DNA from: a bacterium
GTDB lineage: Bacteria; Latescibacterota; Latescibacteria; Latescibacterales; Latescibacteraceae
Length of the DNA stretch: 21,196 nt
NCBI GenBank assembly: GCA_021372535.1
Contig: JAJFUH010000197.1
Coordinates: 1 to 21,196, forward strand
Direction: 5' to 3'
Positions 1 to 8,731 of this stretch are shown piece after piece. A model generated the notes under the pieces. That model ran no database searches. It was given only the letters and a program-made list of their open reading frames with translations, and was not told the DNA's origin. Each line of letters begins with the position of its first letter. Within the stretch, counting starts at the first letter, position 1. The position numbers were made by a program, and so were the translations under genes.

Positions 1-1087
1 ACACTTTTACGCCCTCTATACATTCTGCCTCGTCTATGTCATTGACTGTCATACCCTTGGCGTAGGAACCCGGGTATCCGCCGGATGCAATGACGACGCA
101 GAGCGCAAAGCCATCGGAAACACCGACATGCGTGCCGGACACATTCCCCCTGGCGCACGCAAGAAGTATTTCCGCCAGATCGCCGTCGAGGAGCGGCAGA
201 ACCGCCTGGGTTTCGGGGTCGCCGAACCGGCAGTTGAACTCAACCACTTTCGGGCCGTCGGAGGTCGCCATGATCCCGGCATACAGGAGACCTTTGTAGG
301 GTACTCCTTCGCGGGCCATACCGTCGAGAGTCGGCTGGAGTATCTCGCGTTCGATCCTGTCCATGAGCGGTTTCGAGACGAGGGGAGCGGGAGCATACGC
401 ACCCATACCGCCGGTATTCGGTCCCGTATCGCCGTCGAAAACGCGTTTGTGGTCCTGCGATGAAACGAGCAGCTTGTATGTCGATCCATCGCACAAAGCG
501 AATATGGAAGCTTCCTCGCCCGTCATGTTTTCCTCGATAACGACCGTATGACCGGATTCGCCGAACGCATCATCGAGCATCATGGTCTTTAGTATCTTCT
601 GCGCCTCAGCGGGATTTGCAGCATATACGGCGCCCTTTCCGGCGGCAAGGCCGCTCGCCTTTATCCACATGTCTCCGCCGAGAGAAACTGCATATGCCGA
701 TGCTTTCCCGAAATCGGTAAAACTACCAAATTCGGCTGTCGGGATGCCGCAGGAACGCATGATCCGTTTCGAAAACGCCTTGGAACCCTCGATTTGAGCC
801 GCCCCGAAAGAGGGGCCGAACACTGCAATGCCCGCCTCTTCGAGAAGATCGGTTATACCCATGCACAGGGGAATCTCGGGACCGACCACGACAAGATCGA
901 TTTTCTCGCCGAGGGCAAACTTGCCGATGCCCGACAGGTCGTCCGCCTTTATTTTCACGCATCGGGCGTACTCCGAGATGCCGGGATTTCCGGGAGCTGC
1001 ATATATCGCAGCAGCGGCAGGGCTCTGAGCAAGCTTCCAGACGAGCGCATGTTCGCGGCCCCCGCTTCCCACGACGAGAATTTTCAT
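1..1087 (-). CDS. purD: Phosphoribosylamine--glycine ligase (GARS), C-terminus cut by window edge
   Basis: Joins 5-phosphoribosylamine and glycine with ATP to make GAR, the second step of de novo purine synthesis in the cytoplasm. I translated it by hand from ATG at 1087; about 362 codons are visible and the frame is open to the left edge, so roughly the last 60 residues of a usual 420-430 aa enzyme are missing. Visible landmarks are the N-terminal MKILVVGSGGREHAL, the PEIPL segment, the ATP-grasp loop IKASGLAAGKG, NTGGMGAYAPAP, and EFNCRFGDPETQ with its metal/ATP-binding residues. A Shine-Dalgarno AGGGGA lies 6 nt before the start. It begins 14 nt after the era stop, so it is probably co-transcribed with era. 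A second purine gene, purB, lies upstream in the same block. Family assignment is secure. Confidence 0.96.
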   Translation of the reverse strand, partial: MKILVVGSGGREHALVWKLAQSPAAAAIYAAPGNPGISEYARCVKIKADDLSGIGKFALGEKIDLVVVGPEIPLCMGITDLLEEAGIAVFGPSFGAAQIEGSKAFSKRIMRSCGIPTAEFGSFTDFGKASAYAVSLGGDMWIKASGLAAGKGAVYAANPAEAQKILKTMMLDDAFGESGHTVVIEENMTGEEASIFALCDGSTYKLLVSSQDHKRVFDGDTGPNTGGMGAYAPAPLVSKPLMDRIEREILQPTLDGMAREGVPYKGLLYAGIMATSDGPKVVEFNCRFGDPETQAVLPLLDGDLAEILLACARGNVSGTHVGVSDGFALCVVIASGGYPGSYAKGMTVNDIDEAECIEGVKV

Positions 1088-1101
1088 GGCGTCCCCTTTC
1101 T

Positions 1102-2025
1102 TTATTTCTTTATCAGTCCGATCTCGCGCAAAAAGGCGTCCTTGTTACGCCAGTCCTCGCGTATCTTGACACGAAGATCGAGAAAAACGTCCTTTCCGAG
1201 GAACGATTCTATCCCGTGACGGGCTTTGGAACCTATGTCCTTGATCGTAGAACCATTCTTACCAATAATAATAGGTTTTTGCGATTTTTTTTCAACCAAA
1301 ATCGAGGCATGGATGACCACTTTCGGCTTTTTTTCTTCAAAACTGTCGATTATCACAGCGCTCGAGTATGGAATCTCCTGCTTCATGGTCAGAAAAATCG
1401 CTTCACGGATAAGCTCGGATACAAAAAAACGTTCGGGCGCATCGGAAATCACATCACCGGGATAAAGCGCGGGGCTTTGCGGAAGCTTCGCAAGGATTAC
1501 AGAGAGGAGTTCCTCCGTTCCATCGCCGTCAATGGCCGAAACCGGAACAATTTCGCAACCGGGGAAGAGTTGTGATGTTTCGTGGATAATTTCGAGGAGC
1601 GAGGCTTTTTTTACGAGGTCGATTTTATTGAGGGCGACAACAGCACGAGATGCATCGATTTTTGCTGCAAATTCCTCAAACTCCGAATGGAACGGTCCTT
1701 TAAAAGCGGACACATCGGCAATAACCAGAATCACATCCGATTCCTCGACGGCGCGAGTGATGAAAGAGGCCATCACTTCCTGCATTTTATACCTGGGTTT
1801 GAGGATTCCCGGCGTATCGACAAATATAATCTGGTAGTCGTTTGTTGTCAGAATGGATGTAACATTAACCCTCGTAGTCTGAGGCTTGTTGGAGACAATC
1901 GATACTTTTTCCTTCATATAACGATTCAGAAGTGTCGATTTTCCCGCATTCGGCAGTCCGGCAATCGCAACAAAACCGCAAACGTGCGCTTTACTGGTAT
2001 TTGCCGAATCAGTGTCCACAGTCAT
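1102..2025 (-). CDS. era: GTPase Era, 16S rRNA-binding ribosome assembly factor
   Basis: Essential GTPase that binds the 3' end of 16S rRNA and helps 30S maturation. The 307-aa length is normal. The N-terminal G domain shows G1 GLPNAGKST (residues 23-31), an effector threonine in KPQTTR, G3 DTPG, G4 NKID and G5 VSAID. The C-terminal KH domain carries the RNA-binding loop IIIGKNGSTIKDIGSKAR. ATG at 2025 is preceded by GGATAGGG, a usable if close ribosome site. The first 14 residues before the G domain are a short polar extension. It sits 52 nt after the porV-like gene and 14 nt before purD on the same strand. Nothing looks broken. Known biology supports coupling with other translation genes, but the porV neighbour is not functionally linked in any way I can show. 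Confidence 0.97.
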   Translation of the reverse strand: MTVDTDSANTSKAHVCGFVAIAGLPNAGKSTLLNRYMKEKVSIVSNKPQTTRVNVTSILTTNDYQIIFVDTPGILKPRYKMQEVMASFITRAVEESDVILVIADVSAFKGPFHSEFEEFAAKIDASRAVVALNKIDLVKKASLLEIIHETSQLFPGCEIVPVSAIDGDGTEELLSVILAKLPQSPALYPGDVISDAPERFFVSELIREAIFLTMKQEIPYSSAVIIDSFEEKKPKVVIHASILVEKKSQKPIIIGKNGSTIKDIGSKARHGIESFLGKDVFLDLRVKIREDWRNKDAFLREIGLIKK

Positions 2026-2077
2026 ATTCCCTATCCGTTCTCAGCCGGTTGCAAACTGTTATGATATACCTGAATGG

Positions 2078-3052
2078 TTAGAAACGAACAGTCATGGAAA
2101 TGCGGTGCGTGCTGTCCAGGTCTTCGTGCGAAAGGAAAGCATAATCCAGTGAGGATGATGAAATGAGCGGCAGCCTCAGCAATCCGAGCCCGAATGTACC
2201 GCTGCTCTCGGAAGCTCCCGCCCTGAAGGCAATATAATCGTTGATGAGGTATTCCATGCCGAAATGCATGGTCTGAATTCCCTTGATCTCCGGTGAATCG
2301 CCGAAGAAAAGCATCGATGCGGAGAGCAGATACTTCCCTCCGAAAAAGGGCAGGACATCCTTGTAAACGACTCCGGCGTCCATAGTCGGGGAGATACGGT
2401 CATCGGCGTGACCATCCCACGCTATGGTTGTGCCGGTTATATCCCGCAGGTTGATACCGGAAATCCAGTGCTCGTTCAGGGCGTACCTTGCACCGAGGTC
2501 GATCCCGTAGCCGAACGCTGTATCCTGGCCGACCGATCGCCGGATCACCTTCACCGAAGCGCCGACGCCGAGATTATTGGAGAATTTCTTAGCCGCCGAC
2601 AGGTAAAGCGCATAGTCAGCAGCATCCTCGTGTGATGCAATTTCGACACGGTTCGAATCCCCGGGTGCTTTTGACGGGTCCCAGACACGGGTATATTTTA
2701 TGTCCCCGACGCCGAGATAAAGAAGGGTTACCCCGATATATTCCGTCCCGGAAAGCGGCGCCGCGACTGAGACTGAGTTATAATTCTCGAGACCGCCGAA
2801 CTGCTCGGAGTGCATGAGGTTGGCCTCTTTCGAGTTCAGCAGGACAAGCGATGCGGGATTGTAGTACGATGCAGTGGCGTCGGAAACAGAAGCGACCGCG
2901 GCATTCCCCATGCCGAGAAGACGGGCGCCCGAACCGAGCGTGAGGAAATCCCCGGCGAAATTATCCGTACCGAGGGCTGTCCGCGCCTGAAGGCATCCGA
3001 AAACAAGCAGAGCAGCGACCACATTTGTAAAAAATGTCCGTTTATTGTTCAT
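2078..3052 (-). CDS. PorV/PorQ-family (UPF0164-like) outer-membrane beta-barrel protein
   Basis: Predicted outer-membrane protein of 324 aa. Residues 1-28 form a signal peptide: a basic MNNKR start, a hydrophobic core VVAALLVFGCLQA and a small-residue end. The mature start contains GSGARLLGMGNAAVASVSDATASYYNPASL, the hallmark N-terminal segment of PorV/PorQ and FadL-like barrels, in which an NPA motif follows a run of small residues. Alternating hydrophobic strands follow, and the protein ends in MTVRF with a terminal phenylalanine, the usual BamA-recognition signal. In Bacteroidota PorV works with the type IX secretion system, but relatives are common in bacteria without that system and no other T9SS gene is seen here, so a secretion role is not claimed. 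It starts 3 nt after the glycerate kinase stop codon, so translation is probably coupled. The Cys within the signal core is unlikely to be a lipobox. Confidence 0.85.
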   Translation of the reverse strand: MNNKRTFFTNVVAALLVFGCLQARTALGTDNFAGDFLTLGSGARLLGMGNAAVASVSDATASYYNPASLVLLNSKEANLMHSEQFGGLENYNSVSVAAPLSGTEYIGVTLLYLGVGDIKYTRVWDPSKAPGDSNRVEIASHEDAADYALYLSAAKKFSNNLGVGASVKVIRRSVGQDTAFGYGIDLGARYALNEHWISGINLRDITGTTIAWDGHADDRISPTMDAGVVYKDVLPFFGGKYLLSASMLFFGDSPEIKGIQTMHFGMEYLINDYIAFRAGASESSGTFGLGLLRLPLISSSSLDYAFLSHEDLDSTHRISMTVRF

Positions 3053-3055
3053 ATA

Positions 3056-4399
3056 TCAGGATTCTCCCGCAAGCAGTATTTGAATATCCATTACATTCGT
3101 CCCGGTCGGCCCGGTCATGACGAGACCGTCGACAGCCTTGAGATAGTTATATGAGTCATTGTTTTCGAGATATGCATTGACATCGAGTCCCTTTTCATCG
3201 CCGCGCCGTATCGAGCTGCCGTCAACCATTCCTCCGGCTGCATCGGTGGGACCGTCGGTTCCATCCGTTCCCGCACTGAGAAAAACGAAATTATCCATTC
3301 CCGCGAGACAGCGGGCGACAGTGAGCGCCATCTCCTGGTTACGGCCTCCTTTGCCATTGCCCCTGACCGTAACCGTGGTCTCTCCGCCCGTAATGATGCA
3401 GGCGGGCGGCTGCAGAGGATTCCCGGATGTATGTATCTCAGACGCCACCGACGAGTAAAAGGTTCCCGCACATGATGCCTCTCCTGCGAGTGTCGTGGTG
3501 AGCACGAGGGTGTTGAATCCGAGCGATTCGGCGCGTTTACGGGCCGCTTCCACCGACATGCGGTTATTTCCGATAAGTGTGTTGACAACCGGAGCGAGGA
3601 GCGGATCGCCCGCTTTCGCCGTTTCGGGGATTGTCCCCTGAACACCGTTCAGAAAACGGGTTCGGACGCTTGCGGGAAGTTCGTTCATAATCCCCAGACG
3701 GGTACATATGCCGACACAGTCGCCGAATGTGCTTGTGTCGCCGATGCCGGGGCCTGAAGCGATAACATCGAGAGGATCGCCGATTACATCGGAAAGAATC
3801 AGAAGATGAAGCCGGGCCGGGAAAGCAAGCCGCGCCATTCCCCCGCCCTTGAGACGCGAGAGATGTTTCCGGACAGCGTTCAATTCGCCGATCGAGGCGC
3901 CCGCCCTGAGGAGAAGGCCGGTTACCTCCTGTTTTTCGCCGAGCGTTATTCCTTCCGCAGGCGCAGGCATGAGCGCCGAACCGCCGCCGGAAAGCAGGCA
4001 TATGACGAGCGTATGCTCATCGGCTTCTTTATCGAGTATTTCCAGAATCTGTCGTGTACCGTAGATTCCACGTTCGTCCGGAACGGGATGTCCGCACTCA
4101 TGAACCGTGATACGGTCGAGGGAAACCCCATGACCGTCCTTGGTATTGATCCAGCCGCCGGTAATCCGGTCGCCGAGCACTGTTTCCAGCGCCTCTCCCA
4201 TCCGCGCGGACGCTTTACCGCCGCCGATGACATACACCTTCGTGTAACGGTCGGAAGGATACCGCTCACCTGCTACAACGATTGAGCAGTCCTCGACCCG
4301 GACTGCGTTCTGTACTCCGCGGAACGGGTCTGCGGCTCTGACCGCTTCAGAGAAAATATCGAGGGCCGCCGATTTTAAATCCACTGACTGCCTTTGCAT
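3056..4399 (-). CDS. gckA: Glycerate 2-kinase, DUF4147/MOFRL family
   Basis: Phosphorylates D-glycerate to 2-phosphoglycerate with ATP, linking glyoxylate, serine or sugar-acid breakdown to lower glycolysis. The 447-aa length fits the family. The N-terminal DUF4147 domain contains the nucleotide-binding segment VYVIGGGKASARMGEALE and CLLSGGGSALMPAP. The C-terminal MOFRL domain (about residues 330-447) contains ITGGETTVTVRGNGKGGRNQE and SAGTDGTDGPTDAAGG. ATG at 4399 has only a weak ribosome site; no better upstream start is seen. It follows purB after a 94-bp spacer holding a short purine-rich tandem repeat, and touches the porV-like gene downstream. Some relatives act on hydroxypyruvate or related sugar acids, so the exact substrate is inferred. 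The symbol is applied by family resemblance. Confidence 0.9.
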   Translation of the reverse strand: MQRQSVDLKSAALDIFSEAVRAADPFRGVQNAVRVEDCSIVVAGERYPSDRYTKVYVIGGGKASARMGEALETVLGDRITGGWINTKDGHGVSLDRITVHECGHPVPDERGIYGTRQILEILDKEADEHTLVICLLSGGGSALMPAPAEGITLGEKQEVTGLLLRAGASIGELNAVRKHLSRLKGGGMARLAFPARLHLLILSDVIGDPLDVIASGPGIGDTSTFGDCVGICTRLGIMNELPASVRTRFLNGVQGTIPETAKAGDPLLAPVVNTLIGNNRMSVEAARKRAESLGFNTLVLTTTLAGEASCAGTFYSSVASEIHTSGNPLQPPACIITGGETTVTVRGNGKGGRNQEMALTVARCLAGMDNFVFLSAGTDGTDGPTDAAGGMVDGSSIRRGDEKGLDVNAYLENNDSYNYLKAVDGLVMTGPTGTNVMDIQILLAGES

Positions 4400-4444
4400 G
4401 CGCTATCGAGGTAACCGACGAAATTTCTATTACGGATTTTCGTG

Positions 4445-4494
4445 CTTTTTCTCACTCTGTCCCTTTGTCTCTTTGTCCCTCTGCCCCTGTTTTT
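4445..4494. repeat. Short C/T-rich tandem repeat between purB and glycerate kinase
   Basis: The spacer holds about six imperfect copies of an 8-nt unit of the kind GTCCCTTT / GTCTCTTT / GTCCCTCT, all pyrimidine on the plus strand and purine on the coding strand. It resembles the AAGACACAAAG repeat near 20011. It would be transcribed in the untranslated gap between the two genes, ending at the purB stop. It has no coding potential and no function is claimed. Confidence 0.6.
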
Positions 4495-5936
4495 CAAACC
4501 TTCAGGTCAACCGAGATATGGGCGCTCATCTTTTCCGATTCAAGGACAGGATCGACCTCGCCCGCAATAAAATCGTCCACCTGCTGCGGAGCTCTTCCAA
4601 CATAGAGCCCGGGCTCCATGAGAGCCTCGAGGTCGTTATCGCCGAGATTAAACAGGCCGGAATTCCTGATCCGCGAGAGAAGATCATTGTTCGTGCCCTC
4701 TGTCTTGATACGGTTTCCGGCTTCCTGGGCAAGCCGTCTGAGCTCTTCATGGAGCGCCTGACGGTCTCCGCCGCGTTTTACCGCCTCCATGAGGATATTT
4801 TCTGTGGCGATAAACGGGAGTTCCTCCATGATTCGTTTCCGTATGACAGCAGGATAAACCACCAGTCCGGTGGTTACATTGATCGCAATCCGCAGGACGG
4901 CGTCGGTTCCGAGAAACATCTGCGGAACGGAAAGCCGCTTGTTTGCCGAATCATCGAGCGTCCGCTCGAACCACTGCGTCGCCGCGGTGAAAGCCGGGCT
5001 CGATTCGAGCGACATGACAAAACGGGCAATGGATGCGATACGCTCGGAACGCATTGGATTCCGCTTGTAGGGCATCGCGGACGAGCCGACCTGTGACGAT
5101 TCGAAGGGCTCTTCGATCTCGCGGAGATGTGCAAGAAGCCGCAGGTCATTGGACATTTTGGTGAGAGACTGGCATATCGCCGACAGAAGCGATGCGATAC
5201 GGGCATCCACTTTCCGCGTGTAGGTCTGGCCAGTGATGGTGAAAACCCTGGAGAAGCCGAACGCTTCGCTCACCATTTCGTCGAGTTTTCTGACCTTCTC
5301 GTGATCGCCATCGAAGAGGCTCAGAAACGAAGCCTGTGTGCCGGTCGTGCCCTTGACACCTCTGAAACGGAGCGTTGACATGACATGGAGGAGATCATGA
5401 TAATCGAGCACGATATCCTGAAGCCAGAGGCAGGCACGTTTGCCGACCGTCGTAAGCTGCGCCGGCTGAAAATGGGTGAAACCGAGTGTCGGCATATCAC
5501 GATACCGCAGGGCGAAATCACGAAGATTTCTCATCACGCTGACAAGCTCGCCGCGTATAATCCCGAGCGCGTCACGCATCTGGATCAGATCGGTATTATC
5601 GCCGACAAACGCGGAAGTGGCGCCGAGATGAATAATGGGTTTCGCAGTGGGACACACCTCGCCGAATGCATGAATATGCGCCATGACATCATGCCTGAAA
5701 CGTTTTTCGTATTCTCCGGCCGCATCGAAATTCAGATCGTCGATATGTGCTTCCATTTCCCCGATCTGAGTATCGGTGACAGGAAGGCCGAGTTCTTTCT
5801 GAGCCCGGGCGAGCTCGCACCAGAGCCGTCGCCATGTCGTGAATTTCATCCTGTCGGAAAAAACGTACTTCATCTCGGAAGAGGCGTAGCGGGTCACAAG
5901 GGGATTTTCATATACATCGCGTGGGTCGGCATCCAT
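4494..5936 (-). CDS. purB: Adenylosuccinate lyase
   Basis: Catalyses two purine steps: release of fumarate from SAICAR and from adenylosuccinate. The 480-aa length is normal. The three fumarase/aspartase superfamily regions are present: HDVMAHI near residue 82, TLGFTHFQPAQ with the general-acid His155, and the flexible catalytic loop SSAMPYKRNP at 285-294. The TTGTQASFL segment typical of the PurB subgroup is also seen. The start ATG overlaps the mlaD stop by one base (TGATG), a strong sign of translational coupling. The N-terminal YENPLVTRYASSEM is typical of the form found in many bacteria and eukaryotes. It is one of two purine genes in the same transcribed block, with purD at the far end. 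No missing residue or frame break is seen. Confidence 0.97.
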   Translation of the reverse strand: MDADPRDVYENPLVTRYASSEMKYVFSDRMKFTTWRRLWCELARAQKELGLPVTDTQIGEMEAHIDDLNFDAAGEYEKRFRHDVMAHIHAFGEVCPTAKPIIHLGATSAFVGDNTDLIQMRDALGIIRGELVSVMRNLRDFALRYRDMPTLGFTHFQPAQLTTVGKRACLWLQDIVLDYHDLLHVMSTLRFRGVKGTTGTQASFLSLFDGDHEKVRKLDEMVSEAFGFSRVFTITGQTYTRKVDARIASLLSAICQSLTKMSNDLRLLAHLREIEEPFESSQVGSSAMPYKRNPMRSERIASIARFVMSLESSPAFTAATQWFERTLDDSANKRLSVPQMFLGTDAVLRIAINVTTGLVVYPAVIRKRIMEELPFIATENILMEAVKRGGDRQALHEELRRLAQEAGNRIKTEGTNNDLLSRIRNSGLFNLGDNDLEALMEPGLYVGRAPQQVDDFIAGEVDPVLESEKMSAHISVDLKV

Positions 5937-6853
5937 CAGAATAACCTGACCTTGAATTGCATGTCTTTCGTGTATTTACCGGGATTGCGTTTGAAATCCG
6001 TCACGAACGAGTCGATATTGGCGTTGGTCCGCCGCAGTTCTTCGTACAGATCATCGGACTTTATAAAACGGGCAAGCGAACCTTCGTCCGATTCGAAGTA
6101 TGTCGAAACCGTGTCAATCACTGCCGCCAGCGTATTCAAGTTATCGAGAGTTTTGTTAATTTTTACGGCTGTATTTTGAAAACTGTCGAGCGCTTCCGTA
6201 AGTTTTGCATCGTTTTTATTGAGGAATGTCCGCATATCGTTCGATACATCGTTCAGGTTATTGATCGTCTGATTGAGCGGCTTTTTATTTTCACGGCCTA
6301 CCTCCTCGTAAACGAGGAAAACCTGCTGCATCCGATCGAGCGTCTCCTGAAATGCCCGGCTCAGCTGTACGATATCGAGGTCTTTATCAAACTTGTCTTC
6401 GAGAAGGCTCAGTTTGCGCATCACGTCATTGGCGGAGTCGGTAAGCTCGGTCATGCTCACGGCATCCGTGCCTATGTATACTTTACCGGGAACGAGCGGC
6501 TTGTCCGATGTTCCGGGAGTAATAACAAGCATTTTATCACCCATCAGACCGACATCTTTAATCTCGAAAATACTGTCATCGGTCAGGTCCACCCGTTTAG
6601 TGATGAAGAGCTGAATTTCAGCCTTCATGTCTTTGGAAAGAGCGATACCGCTTACTTCCCCGATTTTAATACCGGACATTACAATGGGATCGCCGCCGGA
6701 AATGCCTTTACCGTTTGTAAAAACAACCGAAAAACGGAGTTTGGGAGTCGCCGGATTGAATTCCTTGACCCAGAGAACACCGCCAACAAGCATTAATAGC
6801 GCAATGATCGTCGTGATTCCGACCTTGATTTTAGTAGAATAAGATGATCCCAT
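5936..6853 (-). CDS. mlaD: MCE-domain protein (MlaD family) of a lipid-transport ABC system
   Basis: Periplasmic lipid-binding subunit, anchored in the inner membrane, of an Mla/MCE-type phospholipid transporter. Of 305 aa, residues 8-29 form one N-terminal membrane helix (KVGITTIIALLMLVGGVLWV). The MCE domain follows at about 38-118, with FTNGKGISGGDPIVMSGIKIGEVSGI and the GLMGDKMLVITPG core. The rest (about 130-290) is a long helical, coiled-coil-like region rich in N, L and K, as in other single-MCE proteins. The usual permease (MlaE) and ATPase (MlaF) genes are not adjacent, so it either teams with distant subunits or has been separated from them. It lies 15 nt after PTS IIB and overlaps purB by one base. 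The family is clear; mlaD is used as the closest family symbol. Confidence 0.88.
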   Translation of the reverse strand: MGSSYSTKIKVGITTIIALLMLVGGVLWVKEFNPATPKLRFSVVFTNGKGISGGDPIVMSGIKIGEVSGIALSKDMKAEIQLFITKRVDLTDDSIFEIKDVGLMGDKMLVITPGTSDKPLVPGKVYIGTDAVSMTELTDSANDVMRKLSLLEDKFDKDLDIVQLSRAFQETLDRMQQVFLVYEEVGRENKKPLNQTINNLNDVSNDMRTFLNKNDAKLTEALDSFQNTAVKINKTLDNLNTLAAVIDTVSTYFESDEGSLARFIKSDDLYEELRRTNANIDSFVTDFKRNPGKYTKDMQFKVRLF

Positions 6854-6868
6854 ACCTGTATCCAGTGT

Positions 6869-7342
6869 TTAAAGTCGAGCCATGACATCCACATTTTCAT
6901 GATCGGGAAGATCCCTGAAATCGAGATCGACCCCCTCATCCCTCAGCGCCTTGAGATAAAATTCATCGACCTCGTCAACAAAAATATAATCGATGACTTC
7001 TCTTTTCCCCCTCGATGAATGCATACCACCGACATTGAGCTTCGAAATCTTCGCTCCATTTTTAACAGCGTGGTAAGCATCGTGCGGAGACTCGAAAAGT
7101 ACATACGAGGATCGTGCATCATTATTCAGTTCATTGATAACCTTTGGGGCGTCTGCCACCGTGACAATCCTGCCGGTTATGCAGTATGGCAGGGATGCAA
7201 GACAGAGTTCGCATTCCCATTCCGAACCGCAAACTTTATCCGATACGACAAGAATCATCTCGGGAGCAAGTGTTTTTCCCCATCCTTCGGTAACCTGACC
7301 ATGAATAAGCCTGTCATCAACACGGGCCAAAACGACGGGCAT
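6869..7342 (-). CDS. PTS mannose/fructose/sorbose-family IIB protein
   Basis: Single-domain phosphocarrier of the mannose-class phosphotransferase system, 157 aa, the normal size for a free IIB. The N-terminal motif ARVDDRLIHGQV carries the phosphorylated His14. The segment KLNVGGMHSSRGKREVIDYIFV is also typical of the family. In transporting systems IIB passes phosphate from IIA to sugar held by IIC and IID; neither membrane subunit is encoded here, so a regulatory role is possible. ATG at 7342 has a strong site GGAGG 5 nt upstream, and a good promoter lies in the 53-bp gap after the IIA gene. It is followed 15 nt later by mlaD. Family assignment is firm; the partner and substrate are unknown. 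Confidence 0.92.
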   Translation of the reverse strand: MPVVLARVDDRLIHGQVTEGWGKTLAPEMILVVSDKVCGSEWECELCLASLPYCITGRIVTVADAPKVINELNNDARSSYVLFESPHDAYHAVKNGAKISKLNVGGMHSSRGKREVIDYIFVDEVDEFYLKALRDEGVDLDFRDLPDHENVDVMARL

Positions 7343-7365
7343 AAATCCTCCGCATACTATTCATA

Positions 7366-7394
7366 ATAATACAAAATTTTACTTCACAATGCAA
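7366..7394 (-). promoter_or_regulatory. Sigma-70-type promoter in front of PTS IIB
   Basis: On the minus strand TTGCAT (7394-7389) and TATTAT (7371-7366) are separated by exactly 17 nt. A start about 7359 would give a leader of roughly 17 nt with GGAGG before the ATG at 7342. It lies wholly in the 53-bp gap between the IIA stop and the IIB start, so it could start an internal transcript covering IIB, mlaD, purB and genes beyond. Confidence 0.5.
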
Positions 7395-7395
7395 C

Positions 7396-7767
7396 TTATT
7401 CGCTTTGAATTGCACGTTTTCCGTCATTTTCCAGCATAACGGGCAGCTCATCGAGCGTGGTACTGTTCCGTTTATGTATGAATGAGAGAAGCATGGGTAA
7501 ATTGAAACCCGTTACAATACGGGCATTCTGAGCTTTCGCCATTTTTGCAGCCCGCCAGCACGATCCGCCGTAAACATCGACAAAAACCACAATACCCTCG
7601 TCACAGTTCCGTTCACATGCCTTCCTCACATGATCAGCCAGCTCATCAGTCGATAAGCCATCGTTCGAAATCGAGGAAATATCCGCGATTGAACCAGAAA
7701 TGGATTCAATGGCATGGAGAACAGCCTTTCCGAAATCACGATGTCCTACAATCAAACCCTTAATCAT
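7396..7767 (-). CDS. PTS mannose-family IIA protein
   Basis: Free-standing mannose-class IIA phosphocarrier, 123 aa, matching the size of a single IIA domain. The N-terminus KGLIVGHRDFG contains the phosphorylated His9. FVDVYGGSCWRAA corresponds to the conserved strand/loop with a small-residue turn, and IVTGFNLPMLL is the conserved segment near the end. The start ATG lies inside hprK, sharing 8 nt with its end, which predicts translational coupling. A mannose-type IIA next to an HPr kinase and without IIC/IID is a pattern known from regulatory PTS branches in several bacterial groups. The phosphate donor is presumably HPr, which is not encoded in this window. Confidence 0.92.
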   Translation of the reverse strand: MIKGLIVGHRDFGKAVLHAIESISGSIADISSISNDGLSTDELADHVRKACERNCDEGIVVFVDVYGGSCWRAAKMAKAQNARIVTGFNLPMLLSFIHKRNSTTLDELPVMLENDGKRAIQSE

Positions 7768-8719
7768 TGCTCAATTCTTTTTTTTCATTCTCTTTTATTT
7801 TTTCGAGCTGACGGTTCGCGAGCTCTTTTGCCGCATTATATCCCCTCATTTTCAGGAGGTGATTGAGCGCAATCGATTCAACGATGACAGCAATGTATTT
7901 CCCGGGATAAATCGGTATTTCAACTTTGGGAATATCGATATCGAGAATAGTGGTGATATTCTCATCAAGCCCCGTTCTGTTCATCGTTTTCGTTTCATCC
8001 CAGTCGACAAGCTGTACCTCGACTTCAATCCTTTTCTGAATCCGTGTTGCCCGTATGCCGAACATCTGCTGAACATCGACAATACCGACACCGCGGATTT
8101 CAATGAGCGACCGGGTCAGCTCGTTTCCGGTCCCCACGATTATTCCGCGTGATTTTCTGACAATATTAACGATGTCATCCGCCACAAGCCTGTGACCCCG
8201 TTCGATAAGGTCGAGGGCAACTTCGCTCTTCCCTATTCCGGGTCTCCCCGTGAAAAGCAGTCCCATGCCGTACACATCGACCAGGGTACTGTGAAGAGCG
8301 ACAGAAGGAGCAAAAATATCCTCGATATAGTAACTGAAAAGATGAACGAACTGTGTCGTTGACAGAGCGGAAAGCAGCAGAGGAATCCTTTGGCGCTCAC
8401 AAAGGGAGGCGATTTCGGAAAATGGCCTCCGTCCGTTGGTAAACAATATACAGGGAAGATCAAACTGACAGATGATTTCAAAGGCATCGAGCTGGCTTTC
8501 GGGGGGTATCGTATTGAGATACAACAGTTCGGTATTGCCGATAAGCTGAATCCTGTTATAGGTAAAAAGATCGATAAAACCAGTCAAAGCCAGACCCGGG
8601 CGGTTAAGCTCAGGTGTAACGATGACGTTATCAAGACCCGATTCGCCCGCAATAAGGGTAAGCGCGAGGCGGTCTTTATTCTGCTCGAAAAAATCACCAA
8701 CACTAATGGTCTTCACCAT
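7760..8719 (-). CDS. hprK: HPr kinase/phosphorylase
   Basis: Phosphorylates and dephosphorylates HPr on a serine, so controlling PTS signalling according to energy state. An N-terminal HprK_N domain (to about residue 125) precedes the catalytic domain. It shows LHSTLVDVYG with the conserved His, the P-loop GRPGIGKS at residues 158-165, VADD, and the family signature EIRGVGIVDVQQMFG. I choose ATG at 8719 (319 aa, MVKTISVGDFF). A TTG at 8731, directly abutting the hpf stop, would add four residues but has no better ribosome site. It follows hpf by 12 nt and overlaps the IIA gene by 8 nt. The C-terminal lysine-rich tail is slightly long. The HPr substrate and enzyme I are not in the window. Confidence 0.95.
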   Translation of the reverse strand: MVKTISVGDFFEQNKDRLALTLIAGESGLDNVIVTPELNRPGLALTGFIDLFTYNRIQLIGNTELLYLNTIPPESQLDAFEIICQFDLPCILFTNGRRPFSEIASLCERQRIPLLLSALSTTQFVHLFSYYIEDIFAPSVALHSTLVDVYGMGLLFTGRPGIGKSEVALDLIERGHRLVADDIVNIVRKSRGIIVGTGNELTRSLIEIRGVGIVDVQQMFGIRATRIQKRIEVEVQLVDWDETKTMNRTGLDENITTILDIDIPKVEIPIYPGKYIAVIVESIALNHLLKMRGYNAAKELANRQLEKIKENEKKELSND

Positions 8720-8731
8720 AGAACCCCACAA

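Noticed and set aside
2649-2661. GGTTCGAATCCCC, identical to a tRNA T-arm
   Set aside because: It lies inside the porV-like coding sequence and no acceptor, D or anticodon arms can be fitted around it.
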